Program-made: the position numbers and the translations under genes
Shown here: in pieces, positions 44,674-53,700 of the stretch
Layout of the letters: the number at the start of each line of letters is the position of its first letter
Numbering within the stretch: position 1 is the stretch's first letter
NCBI GenBank assembly: GCA_002842695.1
Contig: PHDT01000017.1
Span: 1 to 59,136, forward strand
Direction of reading: 5' to 3'
Origin: Bacteroidetes bacterium HGW-Bacteroidetes-10
Lineage (GTDB): Bacteria > Bacteroidota > Bacteroidia > Bacteroidales > UBA932
DNA length: 59,136 nt
Notes under the pieces: model-generated
Told to the model about the DNA's origin: nothing
Database searches by the model: none
Seen by the model: only the letters and a program-made list of their open reading frames with translations

Positions 44674-45789
44674 ATGAATATAGAAGTCAAAGAGGTTCTT
44701 TCCCCTTCGGATATTAAGCGCTTCATTCAATTTCCCCACAAGCTGTACAAAAAGAGCAAGCAATATGTTCCTGTACTTGACATGGACGAAAAGTCGGTTT
44801 TAACCAAAAGTCCATCTCTTGAATATTGCAAATTAAGAATGTGGATGTCGTACAATTCCAAAGGTGAAATCACTGGAAGAATCGCTGCAATATACAACCC
44901 ACGCTCCAATGAATATCACAATGAGAAGAGACTGCGTTTCGGGTGGTTCGACTTTATTGAGGATTTTGATGTTGCAAAAACTCTTGCAGAGACGGCCGAA
45001 GCCTGGGGCCGGGAACTTGGCATGGAGCAGATACACGGGCCTCTGAGTTTTAATACATGGGGACGCCAGGGAATGCTCATTGAGGGTTTTGAAAATATTC
45101 CGCCTGTTAATTGTTTGTACAATTTTCCCTATTACCCTCAGTTTATTGAGAAATTAGGTTTTGGAAAACAGGTAGACTGGATTCAGATAAAATTACGCGC
45201 AGATGGTGGTGTTGACCCTCGTTTGCACAGAATTAATGATCTCCTGATTGAAAAGCACGGGCTTCAGGTTCTCGATATAAAAAAAATCAAGGATATTGAC
45301 GGGCTGGTAACAAAGTTCTTTAAAAGCTACAATCAGAGCTTCAGAAATATTGACAATTTTGTCCCTCTTACAGATGCAGAGGTCAGGCAAATCGGTAAAG
45401 AGTACTTTCCCAAGCTTAAGCCTGAATTAACAAGTATCGTTCTTGATCCTGATGGAAACATTGCTGCTTTTGGGATCTGCTTTCCAAGTCTCAGTAAAGC
45501 ATTTCAAAAGGCTAAAGGGAAACTCTTTCCGTTTGGCATATTTCACATAATGAAGGCTCTGAAAAAATATGATTCGATTGACTTTATGCTCATAGGTGCT
45601 GCTCCGGAGTGGCAACATAAAGGAATTACATCAATATTTCACACACATTTGGGAGCCAACCTCAAGGAGAGGGGAATCACCTTCGGAATAACCAATCCGC
45701 AGGCAGAAACCAATTCGGCCTTTAAGGTGTGGGAGAGGTATGAATTTGAGCCTTACATGAAAAGGCGATGTTATATTAAAAATATATAA
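44674..45789 (+). CDS. GNAT-like N-acetyltransferase family protein
   Basis: About 371 residues from ATG 44674 (MNIEVKEVLSPSD); the in-frame TTG at 44644 is less likely. Conserved in Bacteroidetes and Clostridia. N-terminal part YVPVLDMDEKSVL, GRIAAIYNPRSNEYHNEKRLRFGWFDF and GPLSFNTWGRQGMLIEGF, then a C-terminal GNAT-like segment LIGAAPEWQHKGITSIFHTHL. Substrate unknown. Twelve nt before the first DRTGG gene, so it could be read with the hydrogenase locus. Confidence 0.72.
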   Translation: MNIEVKEVLSPSDIKRFIQFPHKLYKKSKQYVPVLDMDEKSVLTKSPSLEYCKLRMWMSYNSKGEITGRIAAIYNPRSNEYHNEKRLRFGWFDFIEDFDVAKTLAETAEAWGRELGMEQIHGPLSFNTWGRQGMLIEGFENIPPVNCLYNFPYYPQFIEKLGFGKQVDWIQIKLRADGGVDPRLHRINDLLIEKHGLQVLDIKKIKDIDGLVTKFFKSYNQSFRNIDNFVPLTDAEVRQIGKEYFPKLKPELTSIVLDPDGNIAAFGICFPSLSKAFQKAKGKLFPFGIFHIMKALKKYDSIDFMLIGAAPEWQHKGITSIFHTHLGANLKERGITFGITNPQAETNSAFKVWERYEFEPYMKRRCYIKNI

Positions 45790-45801
45790 AACTGCAAAAC
45801 A

Positions 45802-46146
45802 ATGAATCTTGGCGACTTATGTAACCTGGTAGGCGGAACTGCGGTATGCGGGACTGCCCGTCTGGGCGATAGTGTGGAGTATGCATTTGCTTCCGACCTT
45901 ATGAGCGACGTGCTCACTATAAAGAGCACAGACTTTATTCTCATAACCGGACTGGCAAATATACAGTCAATAAGGACGCTTGAGATGTCAGATGCCTCCT
46001 ATATGCTTTTATGCAGGGGCAAGGAGGTTACACCGGAAATGCTGGAGCTTGCAGAGGAGAACGGGATTGTGATAATTACAAGCCCTTACTCTCTCTTTCG
46101 CTGTGCCGGGATATTATATTCGGCCGGATTAAAACCTCTATACTAG
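45802..46146 (+). CDS. DRTGG-domain protein 1
   Basis: 114 residues, a single DRTGG domain (YAFASDLMSDVLTIKSTDFILITG, LLCRGKEVTPEMLELAEENGI). DRTGG domains occur between CBS domains and P-loop parts of phosphotransacetylases and are thought to bind a regulatory ligand. First of five signalling genes that surround a sensory-type hydrogenase here; 5 nt before the HATPase gene. Confidence 0.82.
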   Translation: MNLGDLCNLVGGTAVCGTARLGDSVEYAFASDLMSDVLTIKSTDFILITGLANIQSIRTLEMSDASYMLLCRGKEVTPEMLELAEENGIVIITSPYSLFRCAGILYSAGLKPLY

Positions 46147-46151
46147 ATTAT

Positions 46152-46565
46152 ATGAAGCTGGAATACAAAGTGGAGGGAGGGGATTTTACAGCAGCAGGTT
46201 TTGCATCCTCGCAGATCAAGAAGATTCTGAAGCAGCTGAATATTGATCCCTCAGTTATCAAAAGAGTTGTTATTGCTCTTTACGAGGCCGAGGTGAATAT
46301 TGTGGCGCATGCATACAGGGGCGTTATAAAGGCGCATATTGAAAGCGGCGGAATTACGCTTACCCTGGAGGATGAGGGGCCGGGGATACCGGATGTTGAA
46401 ATGGCAATGACTCCCGGCTTTTCAACAGCAACAAAGGCTGTGAGGGAGATGGGATTTGGAGCCGGTATGGGTTTGCCAAACATAAGTGAAAACGCAGATA
46501 GTTTTAATATTGAGACAATTGTAGGGAAGGGCACGACTTTAACCATTGGAATAAAGTTTAAATGA
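46152..46565 (+). CDS. Anti-sigma-factor-type HATPase (GHKL) protein 1
   Basis: 137 residues from ATG 46152. GHKL ATPase fold: N-box VVIALYEAEVNIVAHAYRG, G1 EDEGPGI, G2 GFGAGMGLPN, GKGTTLTI. Resembles RsbW/SpoIIAB-like serine kinases of partner-switching modules. No PAS or dimerisation domain. Overlaps the hydrogenase-like gene by 4 nt (ATGA), implying translational coupling. Confidence 0.85.
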   Translation: MKLEYKVEGGDFTAAGFASSQIKKILKQLNIDPSVIKRVVIALYEAEVNIVAHAYRGVIKAHIESGGITLTLEDEGPGIPDVEMAMTPGFSTATKAVREMGFGAGMGLPNISENADSFNIETIVGKGTTLTIGIKFK

Positions 46566-47893
46566 GCAGAACTACTTACAGCAGAGCGCTTGAGATCCTC
46601 GATGATGTTTGCATCGGGTGTTCTCATTGCATGAAAGTCTGTCCCACAGAAGCCCTCAGGGTATCGGACGGAAAGGCAATTATTCATGCCGACTGGTGTA
46701 TAGATTGCGGAGAGTGCTACAGAATTTGTCCAAACAGGGCAATTCGTGTAATGGACGACGATTTCAAGCAGATTTACAATTATAAGCACAGGGTGTTACT
46801 TGTCCCCTCTGTATTTTTTGCTCAGTTTGACGACAGCGTGCCAAGGGAAAAGATTTATCACATTATTGGAGAGCTTGGGTTTACTGAGGTGTGTGCTGTT
46901 GAGCAGAGTGTCGATTCTCTTACTGATGAGGTGAACGAATATGTGAGAAATGCGCAGAAGCCGGTTATTTCATCATTTTGCCCTGCTATCATAAGACTTA
47001 TTCAGGTGAGATTCCCGTCGCTTGTAGACCATATTATGCAGCTTCTGCCGCCTATTGAGATTACTGCTCAGTATTACAAAAATAAGTTTGCAAAGGCAGG
47101 TATTCCTGAGAGCGATCTGGGAATATTCTATCTGACTCCGTGCATTGCAAAGATTGCTGCTGTAAAATCTCCTGTTGGAGGCTATACATCTCCAATTAAC
47201 GGGGTGATAAACATGGATTTTTTCTTCAATAAAGTCTATCTGGTATATAAACAGAGACTGCCTGTCAGCGGAAATATCAGCATAAACGGAGAGCTCTCAT
47301 CAAAGGGAATTCTTTATCCCACAACAGGAGGTGAGTCTGCAAATGTAGAGGGGCGGACCCTTGCAATTGACGGAATGTCCAATGTTATTGATTTTCTGGA
47401 GATACTTGAAAACGAAGAGATTGATGGGGTGGATTTTCTAGAGCTAAGGGCTTGTGACCAATCTTGTGCCGGTGGAATTCTCTCTCACAGGAACCGTTTT
47501 CTTACAGCAGAAAGCATGAAGAAATATGCTGCAACGGCTCCCGATTATCATAAACTTACTCTCGATTATCAGAGGTACACCTCTGCAGTTGTCCATATGG
47601 ACAGAATTGAGCCCAGGTCAATGGTTAAGTATGACAGAGACATTGATGCAGCACTTCGTAAGATGGAGAGGGCAAGGGAGCTTCGGGAACTCTTCCCGGG
47701 CATTGATTGCGGGGCTTGCGGAGCACCGAGCTGTGAGGCGCTTGCAGAGGATATCGTAAAAGGTCAGTCTGAGATTAATGCCTGTATATTCCTAAGGACT
47801 CTGTATGAAAAACGGGGAGAGCTGCAACTTGAGGAGGCAATCAAGATTATGGAGAGAATATGGGGTCGTTCCAGGTTTGATAAGAAATTATAA
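46562..47893 (+). CDS. Sensory-type [FeFe] hydrogenase-like iron-sulfur protein (HydS-like)
   Basis: 443 residues. Two N-terminal [4Fe-4S] clusters (C17, C20, C23, C27; C46, C49, C52, C56), an H-cluster domain with L1 SSFCPAI (ligand C140), L2 TPCIAKIAA (C194), L3 ACDQSCAGG (C298, C302), and a C-terminal [4Fe-4S] domain (C383, C386, C391, C408). F139 stands where catalytic enzymes carry the proton-relay cysteine of TSCCPAW, consistent with a slow, sensing hydrogenase of group C/D type. There is no PAS domain; signal output is likely through the neighbouring HATPase and DRTGG proteins. Confidence 0.88.
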   Translation: MSRTTYSRALEILDDVCIGCSHCMKVCPTEALRVSDGKAIIHADWCIDCGECYRICPNRAIRVMDDDFKQIYNYKHRVLLVPSVFFAQFDDSVPREKIYHIIGELGFTEVCAVEQSVDSLTDEVNEYVRNAQKPVISSFCPAIIRLIQVRFPSLVDHIMQLLPPIEITAQYYKNKFAKAGIPESDLGIFYLTPCIAKIAAVKSPVGGYTSPINGVINMDFFFNKVYLVYKQRLPVSGNISINGELSSKGILYPTTGGESANVEGRTLAIDGMSNVIDFLEILENEEIDGVDFLELRACDQSCAGGILSHRNRFLTAESMKKYAATAPDYHKLTLDYQRYTSAVVHMDRIEPRSMVKYDRDIDAALRKMERARELRELFPGIDCGACGAPSCEALAEDIVKGQSEINACIFLRTLYEKRGELQLEEAIKIMERIWGRSRFDKKL

Positions 47894-47916
47894 AACACAT
47901 ATATACCAATTTTGTA

Positions 47917-48249
47917 ATGAAAGTTAAAGATGTTGCTGAAAAGCTCGGACTTAAGGTTTTTTCTGCTCCTCAGGGGCTCGAAAGAGAGGTTTCAGGCGGA
48001 TACACCTCAGATTTACTCTCTGATGTAATGGGTCACTCTCAGGAGGGGCAAATCTGGATTACACTTCAGACGCACAAGAATATTATGGCTGTTGCTTCTC
48101 TGAGGGATCTTGCTGCAATTATTCTTGTAAAGGGATTTGAACCTGATGCAGATACAATGGAGCTCTCAGAGCAGGAGGGGATTCCTGTACTGGGTACCAG
48201 AATGCAGGCATTCGAACTCTCCGGTAGTCTTTACGAAATCCTTAAATGA
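47917..48249 (+). CDS. DRTGG-domain protein 2
   Basis: 110 residues. One DRTGG domain (GGYTSDLLSDVMGHSQEGQIWIT; IILVKGFEPDADTMELSEQEGIPVLGT), distantly like the first one at 45802 and probably a paralogue. Overlaps the PHP gene by 4 nt. Confidence 0.83.
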   Translation: MKVKDVAEKLGLKVFSAPQGLEREVSGGYTSDLLSDVMGHSQEGQIWITLQTHKNIMAVASLRDLAAIILVKGFEPDADTMELSEQEGIPVLGTRMQAFELSGSLYEILK

Positions 48250-48971
48250 TAAGGGCAGATCTCCATATACATACTGTTCTGTCACCTTGCGGCGATCTCG
48301 AGATGACACCGCTCAACATTGTCAGTAAAGCCAAAGAGAGAGGTCTTGATCTGATAGGAATTACCGATCATAATTCTACTCTTAATTGTCTTGAAATTCT
48401 AAGAGCTGGAAAAGAGAGGGGAGTACATGTCCTTTGCGGGGCAGAGATTACAACCCGCGAAGAGGTTCATGTACTTGCATTTGTAGTTTCTGAAAAACTG
48501 GAGCTGCTACAGTCTTTCCTTGAAAAACATATTATCAGAATTCCCAATAATCCGGATATTTTTGGTTATCAGCTGGCTGTAAACGAGGCCGAGGAGGTTA
48601 CAGATCAAATCGATTACCTTCTTATTAACTCAATTGACAAATCCATTGAGGAGGTTTGGGAATTTGTGGACTCTCTGGGTGGAATCTTTATTCCTGCTCA
48701 CATTGATAAACAAGCAAATTCAATTTACAGTCAGCTGGGCTTTTTCCCTTTCGGACTAACGCCTGATGCTGTTGAGCTGTCAGCTTCCGGCTCTGCTGAG
48801 GGGATGAAATCCAGGGATAAATCTCTCCTGAAATTTAATTTTATCAGAAGTTCAGATGCTCACTACCCTCAGGATATTGGAAAGGTTTCGACCTTGCTGG
48901 ATGTTGATGAGATGACATTTGAGAATATTAAAAAATCAATTCTTTCAAAAGCCTCACCGCCTGTAATTTAA
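48246..48971 (+). CDS. PHP-domain metal-dependent phosphoesterase
   Basis: 241 residues. PHP motifs: RADLHIHTVLSPCGD (HxH), GITDHNSTLNC, CGAEITTREEVHVL, and FIPAHIDKQ, then SSDAHYPQDIG. Trinuclear-metal phosphoesterase of unknown substrate, perhaps a protein-phosphate or nucleotide phosphatase in this signalling block. Ends 5 nt before the second HATPase gene. Confidence 0.87.
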   Translation: MIRADLHIHTVLSPCGDLEMTPLNIVSKAKERGLDLIGITDHNSTLNCLEILRAGKERGVHVLCGAEITTREEVHVLAFVVSEKLELLQSFLEKHIIRIPNNPDIFGYQLAVNEAEEVTDQIDYLLINSIDKSIEEVWEFVDSLGGIFIPAHIDKQANSIYSQLGFFPFGLTPDAVELSASGSAEGMKSRDKSLLKFNFIRSSDAHYPQDIGKVSTLLDVDEMTFENIKKSILSKASPPVI

Positions 48972-48976
48972 TTTTT

Positions 48977-49522
48977 ATGAATGACCTTTCTCTGCACATC
49001 ATTGATATAATCCAGAACTCGCTTAGCGCAGGAGCGAAGAGAATCGGCCTTGCTGTAAAAGAGGATGTTCATGCCGATAAACTGACAATCACAATTGAAG
49101 ATGACGGAAAGGGGATGTCTCCTGAAATAGTGGCAAGGCTGGAAGATCCGTTTTATACAACAAGAACAACCAGAAAGGTGGGGATGGGAATTCCCCTCTA
49201 TAAACACTCTGCAATGCAGAGTGGGGGCGATGTGCGCATTGAGTCTGAACTGGGAAAGGGAACTAAGGTTATTGCGTGGTTTCAGTTGAACAATATTGAC
49301 CGCCCGCCGCTGGGTGATGTGGCAAATTCTTTTGTGCTGATGGTCTCTGCAAATCCGCATATCCATTTTACACTTTGCTATTCTGTAAACGAAAATGAGT
49401 ACACTTTCGACAGCATGGAAGTTGCCGGCGTTCTGGGTGATATAGAGCTGAGTGATGTGCGTGTAATCAGGTTGCTGGAGGAGATGATCAGGGAGAATAT
49501 TAACGAGTTAAAAATGATGTAA
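48977..49522 (+). CDS. HATPase (GHKL) ATP-binding protein 2
   Basis: 181 residues. Histidine-kinase-type ATPase domain alone: N-box SLHIIDIIQNSLSAGAKRIG, G1 EDDGKGM, F-box/G2 FYTTRTTRKVGMGIPLYKHSA, SELGKGTKVIA. The last ~65 residues form a small extra domain. A partner-switch kinase or histidine kinase remnant. Last of the five signalling genes before hydABC. Confidence 0.84.
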   Translation: MNDLSLHIIDIIQNSLSAGAKRIGLAVKEDVHADKLTITIEDDGKGMSPEIVARLEDPFYTTRTTRKVGMGIPLYKHSAMQSGGDVRIESELGKGTKVIAWFQLNNIDRPPLGDVANSFVLMVSANPHIHFTLCYSVNENEYTFDSMEVAGVLGDIELSDVRVIRLLEEMIRENINELKMM

Positions 49523-49716
49523 AACCCTCATACAGAATGTTTGATCATATTAGAAAAGGGGCATCTGAAGGGGTGCCGGAGTTATGCTCTCTTCTGATTT
49601 CAAACATTTAGCTTATAATTTTACACAATATCGATATTTATATTTTGGGATTGTTAGGAAAATGCCTATTTTTATCCCATAATTTCATACAGGGAATTTC
49701 AATAACATCATAAATT
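49523..49716 (+). promoter_or_regulatory. Structured leader before the hydrogenase structural genes
   Basis: 194 bp. The inverted repeat AATGTTTGA (49536-49544) and TCAAACATT (49600-49608) encloses a smaller hairpin GGCATC/GGTGCC-like (about 49559-49576). No T-run follows, so this is not a standard terminator. No TAnnTTTG box was found; TATATTTTGG near 49640 is one base too long. Candidate regulatory site or RNA structure. Confidence 0.45.
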
Positions 49717-50118
49717 ATGAACAAAATCAAGTCCCTAGAAGATTTGCGCAAGATGAAGCAAAGTCTCGAACACGGAATGAACATCCGTGAGAAGAGCAAT
49801 GAGCCGGATTCTCTTGTTCAGATACGGGTGGCAATGGCAACATGCGGTATCGCATCCGGAGCCAGAACCGTAATGAACGCACTTGTGGAAAAGATCGAGC
49901 AGGAGAAGATTCCGGCTGTGGTTACACAAGGAGGATGCATGGGCTACTGCTATGCAGAACCAACAATTGAGGTAAAGGTACCCGGCAAAGATCCGGTTGT
50001 CTTTGGCAATGTGGATGCTGTAAGAGCAATTGAAATTATTGAGAAGTACATCGTAAACGGAGAACTTCTTGATGGTATCATTCCAACCAATTATCAATCT
50101 ATTAACGAAAAACAATAG
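49717..50118 (+). CDS. Small [2Fe-2S] thioredoxin-like ferredoxin of the hydrogenase operon
   Basis: 133 residues, NuoE-C-terminal-like. Cysteines C43 (MATCGIASGAR), C74 and C78 (QGGCMGYCYAEP); the usual second cysteine of the first pair is absent, a trait of this subfamily in clostridial and Bacteroidetes hydrogenase operons. Likely electron-transfer partner or assembly factor of HydABC. Six nt before hydB. Confidence 0.85.
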   Translation: MNKIKSLEDLRKMKQSLEHGMNIREKSNEPDSLVQIRVAMATCGIASGARTVMNALVEKIEQEKIPAVVTQGGCMGYCYAEPTIEVKVPGKDPVVFGNVDAVRAIEIIEKYIVNGELLDGIIPTNYQSINEKQ

Positions 50119-50124
50119 GGAGAT

Positions 50125-51918
50125 ATGGCACAGTACAAAATGCACCTTTTAGTATGTGGCGGAACAGGCTGCAGAGCTTCGCAAAGCGAACAGATCGTTG
50201 AGAACCTTAAATCAGAAATCAAAAACCTTGGGCTGGAAAATGATGCACAGGTAGTAACCACCGGTTGCTTTGGATTCTGTGAAAAGGGTCCTATTGTTAA
50301 GATTATACCTGATAACACTTTCTACACTCAGGTTAAACCGGAGGATTGTGCGGAGATTGTTACCGAGCACGTACTCAAAGGAAGAAAAGTAAACAGACTT
50401 CTTTATGAAGATCCTGAAACTTTAAAACACATCGAGGATTCGAAGCATATGGGTTTCTACCAGAAACAGCTTCGTATTGCCTTGAGAAACTGCGGATTCA
50501 TTGATCCGGAAAATATTGACGAGTACATCGCACGTGATGGCTATGCCGCTATTGGCAAGATTATCACAGAGATGACTCCGGAAGCGGCGATTGACATCAT
50601 GAAAAAGTCAGGTCTTCGCGGCAGGGGCGGCGGAGGATTTCCTACCGGCCTTAAGTGGGAGATTGCTTCAAAGAACAAGGCAGACCAGAAATATGTTGTT
50701 TGTAATGCAGACGAGGGAGACCCGGGAGCATTCATGGACCGCTCAATTCTTGAGGGAGACCCGCACTCGGTAATTGAGGCAATGGCTATATGCGGATACT
50801 GTATTGGTGCAACCAAAGGTATCGTTTATATCCGCGCTGAATATCCGCTTGCAATTAAAAGACTTAAAGTTGCTGCAAGACAGGCCAGAGCATACGGCCT
50901 TCTTGGAGAGAAGATACTGGGAACTGATTTCGACTTCGATATCGAATTGAGATATGGTGCCGGTGCATTTGTATGCGGAGAGGAGACTGCGCTCATCCAC
51001 TCTATGGAGGGACACCGCGGAGAACCTACTGTTAAACCACCATTTCCTGCAGAGAAGGGTTACCTTGGCAAGCCAACCAACGTTAACAACGTTGAGACCT
51101 TTGCAAACGTACCTGCAATTTTCCTTAAGGGAGCCGAGTGGTTTGCAAGCATTGGAACAGAGAAATCTAAGGGAACAAAGGTGTTCGCACTGGCTGGAAA
51201 GATTAATAACGTTGGTCTGATTGAGGTTCCTATGGGAATTACTCTCAGAGAGGTTATTTTTGAAATTGGCGGTGGAATCAAGGATGGTAAAAAATTCAAG
51301 GCTGTTCAGACCGGAGGTCCGTCAGGCGGATGTCTCACAGAGAAGCACCTTGATACTCCTATTGACTTTGACAACCTCATTGCTGCAGGCTCTATGATGG
51401 GCTCAGGCGGTATGATTGTTATGGACGAAGATGACTGTATGGTTTCTGTAGCGAAATTCTACCTGGAGTTTACAGTTGAAGAGTCTTGCGGAAAATGTGC
51501 ACCATGCCGTATCGGTAACAAGAGACTTCATGAGATTCTTGAGAAGATTTGCGGAGGAAAAGGTGTTGAAGAGGACATTGAGTACCTGAAGAACCTGAGC
51601 AGGGTTATTAAGGATACTTCTCTCTGCGGACTCGGCCAGACATCTCCTAACCCTGTACTCTCTACTATCGAGCACTTCTACGATGAGTATCTTGCTCACG
51701 TAAAAGAGAGAATATGTCCTGCCGGAAGTTGCAAGGCCCTCAAGCTCTATACTATCATCTCAGATAAGTGTACAGGTTGTACAGCCTGCGTTCGCGCATG
51801 TCCTGTAGATGCCATTACAGGTGAAAAACGCCAGCCGCATGTCATTGATGCCGATAAGTGTATCCGCTGTGGTGCATGTTATGACAAGTGTAAGTTTACA
51901 GCTATTCACGTTCAATAA
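50125..51918 (+). CDS. hydB: NAD-linked [FeFe] hydrogenase, subunit beta (NuoF-like)
   Basis: 597 residues. N-terminal [2Fe-2S] thioredoxin-like domain (CGGTGCRAS; CFGFCEKGP), NuoF core with FMN/NADH loop GLRGRGGGGFPTGLKWE and GAFVCGEETALIHSMEG, an iron-sulfur site SCGKCAPCRIGNKRL, and a C-terminal two-cluster ferredoxin (CTGCTACVRACP; CIRCGACYDKCK). Site of NAD(H) chemistry and, in characterised HydABC complexes, of flavin-based electron bifurcation between NADH and ferredoxin. Confidence 0.95.
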   Translation: MAQYKMHLLVCGGTGCRASQSEQIVENLKSEIKNLGLENDAQVVTTGCFGFCEKGPIVKIIPDNTFYTQVKPEDCAEIVTEHVLKGRKVNRLLYEDPETLKHIEDSKHMGFYQKQLRIALRNCGFIDPENIDEYIARDGYAAIGKIITEMTPEAAIDIMKKSGLRGRGGGGFPTGLKWEIASKNKADQKYVVCNADEGDPGAFMDRSILEGDPHSVIEAMAICGYCIGATKGIVYIRAEYPLAIKRLKVAARQARAYGLLGEKILGTDFDFDIELRYGAGAFVCGEETALIHSMEGHRGEPTVKPPFPAEKGYLGKPTNVNNVETFANVPAIFLKGAEWFASIGTEKSKGTKVFALAGKINNVGLIEVPMGITLREVIFEIGGGIKDGKKFKAVQTGGPSGGCLTEKHLDTPIDFDNLIAAGSMMGSGGMIVMDEDDCMVSVAKFYLEFTVEESCGKCAPCRIGNKRLHEILEKICGGKGVEEDIEYLKNLSRVIKDTSLCGLGQTSPNPVLSTIEHFYDEYLAHVKERICPAGSCKALKLYTIISDKCTGCTACVRACPVDAITGEKRQPHVIDADKCIRCGACYDKCKFTAIHVQ

Positions 51919-51930
51919 TCTCCGCTCTCA

Positions 51931-53694
51931 ATGGAAAAATTTACAATAAAAATTGATAATACCGAGGTAGAGGTTAGTAAAGGTACCACCATCTACCAGG
52001 CAGCAAAGCAAATTGGAATTGACATTCCTGTGCTTTGCTATTTGAACCTCGAGCACCTCAACATAGAAAGCCGTCCGGGTGGATGCCGTATTTGTGTTGT
52101 GGAGGTTGAGGGAAGAAGAAACCTAGCTCCCTCTTGTTCTACAGAATGTACTCCGGGAATGGTAGTAAACACTCACAATATGAGGGTTATGAATGCCAGG
52201 AAGACAGTTCTAGAACTTATTCTGTCTGACCACCCTAAAGAGTGTCTTACATGTTCATCATCAGGCCAGTGTGATCTCCAGCACCTCTCTCAGGTAATGG
52301 GAATCAGAGAGATTCACGCTGTTGAGAACGCAGAGATGTCTACTTACAGAAAAGACGTCTCCCCTGCACTTAAAAGGGATATGGATAAATGTATCATGTG
52401 CCGCCGCTGCGAGACCATCTGTAACGATGTTCAGACAGTAGGTGCACTCAGCGCAGTAAACAGAGGATTTATGTCAGTTGTTGCACCGGCTTTTGAGCAG
52501 GACCTCATTGACTCTCCTTGTACTTTCTGCGGACAGTGTGTGGCAGTTTGTCCTACAGGAGCTCTTACTCCTTATGACGACACCGCCAAAGTGCTTCGTG
52601 CCCTTGCAGACCCTTCAAAAACAGTTATTGTACAGACAGCTCCAGCTGTTCGTGCTGCACTGGGTGAAGAGTTCGGACTTGAGCCGGGAACACTTGTAAC
52701 CGGAAAAATGGTTGCGGCTCTTCGTTCACTTGGATTTGACAAGATTTTTGACACAGACTTTGCAGCTGACCTTACCATTATGGAAGAGGGAGCTGAACTT
52801 CTGGGCAGAATCTCAAAATTCCTTGCAGGAGACAAAGATGTTAAACTTCCAATTCTTACATCATGCTGCCCTGCATGGGTTAACTTCTTTGAGGAGTACT
52901 ATCCTTGCATGCTTGACATTCCGTCAACAGCTCGTTCACCTCAGCAGATGTTCGGATCAATTGCCAAGAACTACTATGCAGAGTTAATGGGTGTTAAAAG
53001 AGAAGACCTGGTTGTTGTCTCAGTAATGCCTTGCCTTGCAAAGAAATATGAATGTGCACGTGAAGAGTTCTCAACAAACGGTAATCCGGATGTAGACTTC
53101 TCTATTTCAACTCGTGAACTTGCTTCGCTTATCAAGAGCTGCAATATCAACTTCGATCTTCTTCCTGATGAAGATTTTGACAACCCGCTTGGTGAGTCAA
53201 CAGGTGCCGGTGTTATCTTCGGAGTAACCGGTGGTGTGATTGAGGCTGCTGTTCGTACTGCTTACGAGCTGTTCACAGGCAAAAAACTTGACAAGATTGA
53301 CTTTAAAGAGCTGCGCGGTCTCGAAGGAATCCGCATGGCTTCTATAGATTTCAACGGTACTATGATTCACATTGGTATTGCTCACCAGCTTGGCAACGCC
53401 CGTAAACTCCTTGATGGAATTCGTTCAGGAATGTACAACTTCCACGCAATCGAGATTATGGCATGTCCGGGTGGTTGCATTGGCGGAGCAGGTCAGCCTC
53501 TTCACCATGGCAATTCAAAGGTTATCAAGGCCCGCTCAGAGGCTATTTACAGGGAAGATTCACAGAAGACAATCCGTAAATCGCATGAAAACCCATACAT
53601 CGTAAAACTTTACGAAGAGTACCTGGGACATCCGATGAGCGAAAAGGCTCACCATCTTCTCCACACACACTACTTTGAAAAAAATAAAAAATAG
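51931..53694 (+). CDS. hydA: [FeFe] hydrogenase catalytic subunit (group A)
   Basis: 587 residues. NuoG-like N-terminus: [2Fe-2S] ligands around C36, C52, C55, C69; His/Cys cluster in SDHPKECLTCSSSGQC; two [4Fe-4S] clusters (C154, C157, C160, C164; C197, C200, C203, C207). H-cluster motifs are complete: TSCCPAW (C312 proton relay, C313 ligand), MPCLAKKYE (C368) and MACPGGCIGG. C-terminal small-subunit-like tail. Together with HydB and HydC it forms the soluble H2-evolving trimer. Confidence 0.96.
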   Translation: MEKFTIKIDNTEVEVSKGTTIYQAAKQIGIDIPVLCYLNLEHLNIESRPGGCRICVVEVEGRRNLAPSCSTECTPGMVVNTHNMRVMNARKTVLELILSDHPKECLTCSSSGQCDLQHLSQVMGIREIHAVENAEMSTYRKDVSPALKRDMDKCIMCRRCETICNDVQTVGALSAVNRGFMSVVAPAFEQDLIDSPCTFCGQCVAVCPTGALTPYDDTAKVLRALADPSKTVIVQTAPAVRAALGEEFGLEPGTLVTGKMVAALRSLGFDKIFDTDFAADLTIMEEGAELLGRISKFLAGDKDVKLPILTSCCPAWVNFFEEYYPCMLDIPSTARSPQQMFGSIAKNYYAELMGVKREDLVVVSVMPCLAKKYECAREEFSTNGNPDVDFSISTRELASLIKSCNINFDLLPDEDFDNPLGESTGAGVIFGVTGGVIEAAVRTAYELFTGKKLDKIDFKELRGLEGIRMASIDFNGTMIHIGIAHQLGNARKLLDGIRSGMYNFHAIEIMACPGGCIGGAGQPLHHGNSKVIKARSEAIYREDSQKTIRKSHENPYIVKLYEEYLGHPMSEKAHHLLHTHYFEKNKK

Positions 53695-53700
53695 ACTGTC

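Noticed and set aside
46562-47893. Second catalytic H2-producing hydrogenase
   Set aside because: Relay cysteine is Phe, C-terminal [4Fe-4S] domain and signalling neighbours point to a sensory protein.
49523-49716. Riboswitch before hydB
   Set aside because: The paired elements do not match any riboswitch class I know and there is no terminator or sequestered start; kept only as an unnamed structured leader.
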